In this document: in pieces, positions 63,576 through 64,000 of the stretch
How positions within the stretch are numbered: position 1 is the first letter of the stretch
Layout: each line of letters opens with the position of its first letter
NCBI GenBank assembly: GCA_944470555.2
Contig: OX104127.1
Span: 139,456,786-139,520,785 of the forward strand
Direction: 5' to 3'
Length of the DNA: 64,000 nucleotides
From: Heterobilharzia americana
Lineage: Eukaryota; Platyhelminthes; Trematoda; Strigeidida; Schistosomatidae
Position numbers and translations under genes: made by a program
The notes under the pieces: generated by a model
Told to the model about the DNA's origin: nothing
Databases searched by the model: none
Seen by the model: the letters and a program-made list of their open reading frames with translations, nothing else

Positions 63576-64000
63576 GACAATACTGTCAACAGATTTTGAA
63601 AAGATTTCCGCATAACTGATACTGCTGCATAGCCTCAGCTTATTCATGAAAACTACAGAATTAGTTACAGTGTGGATTGGATACAGACTACCGGCAAAAT
63701 GTTTCTAAATCTTTACACTGATTAAGATCTAACCCTCAGAAGATCGACTGCAGTTAATAATGTAGAATGGAAAAGGTTGCAGTTTGTCAGGTATTTCATC
63801 ACGTTTTCAAAGTGGCTATCAACTTCTTTGGCCATAGAGCTGAGGAATGTGAAATCAAATCTCAGCTAAAGTTTAGGCTGACTTTGGTTACTGGTACAAT
63901 GTCTAGGCTGAAGTATTTCAGTAGAAAGATGGAGCTGGATTAGCATAAAATGGAATATTCAGGTAGTCGAACACGCTATTGGAGTATCGTTTGGTTTCCG
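63576..64000. other. Right edge, nothing recognised
   Basis: AT-rich, short frames only. Confidence 0.5.

Overview
The window is animal nuclear DNA from a blood fluke (genus Schistosoma is the best fit; the species cannot be told). The main evidence is one large conserved splicing-factor gene with very small introns near its 5' end, alongside schistosome-type mobile DNA: RTE-like and other non-LTR retrotransposons, a Penelope-like element with a GIY-YIG nuclease, and a tRNA/hammerhead-ribozyme short repeat. No bacterial-style genes, operons or CRISPR arrays are present.

Layout. 1-15,519: a satellite of 2,340-bp units, 6.63 copies, almost identical, still running at the left edge. 15,520-25,740: gene-poor DNA with retrotransposon remains (16.0-17.3 kb, 19.8-21.4 kb, 21.4-21.6 kb) and a hammerhead/tRNA-like repeat (22.7-23.2 kb). 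25,764-51,539, minus strand: U2SURP (SR140), a U2 snRNP-associated pre-mRNA splicing factor. I resolved 20 coding exons covering RRM, SURP, CID and an Arg/Ser-rich tail; the first exon(s) were not found. 51.6-59.5 kb: a segment with denser open frames that I cannot identify, possibly holding exons of a plus-strand gene. 59.5-62.6 kb: a longer but defective RTE-like element, abutted by a Penelope-like 3' part on the other strand (62.6-63.3 kb), then a tRNA-derived short repeat (63.4-63.6 kb).

U2SURP is the only gene whose function can be read. Its introns fall in two classes: ten of 33-56 bp and nine of 0.7-6.6 kb. Several of the long ones carry retrotransposon pieces. One pair of these pieces is a nearly identical inverted repeat of about 350 bp flanking the exon that completes the RRM, which could promote circular RNA or skipping of that exon. 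One micro-intron appears to be GC-AG. Two exons, and probably a third, break frame by one or two bases next to short homopolymers, which looks more like sequence error than gene decay but should be checked.

All calls are by eye from sequence and remembered family patterns; no search was run. Exon ends rest on splice dinucleotides plus conservation of the encoded protein and agree in phase except where stated.
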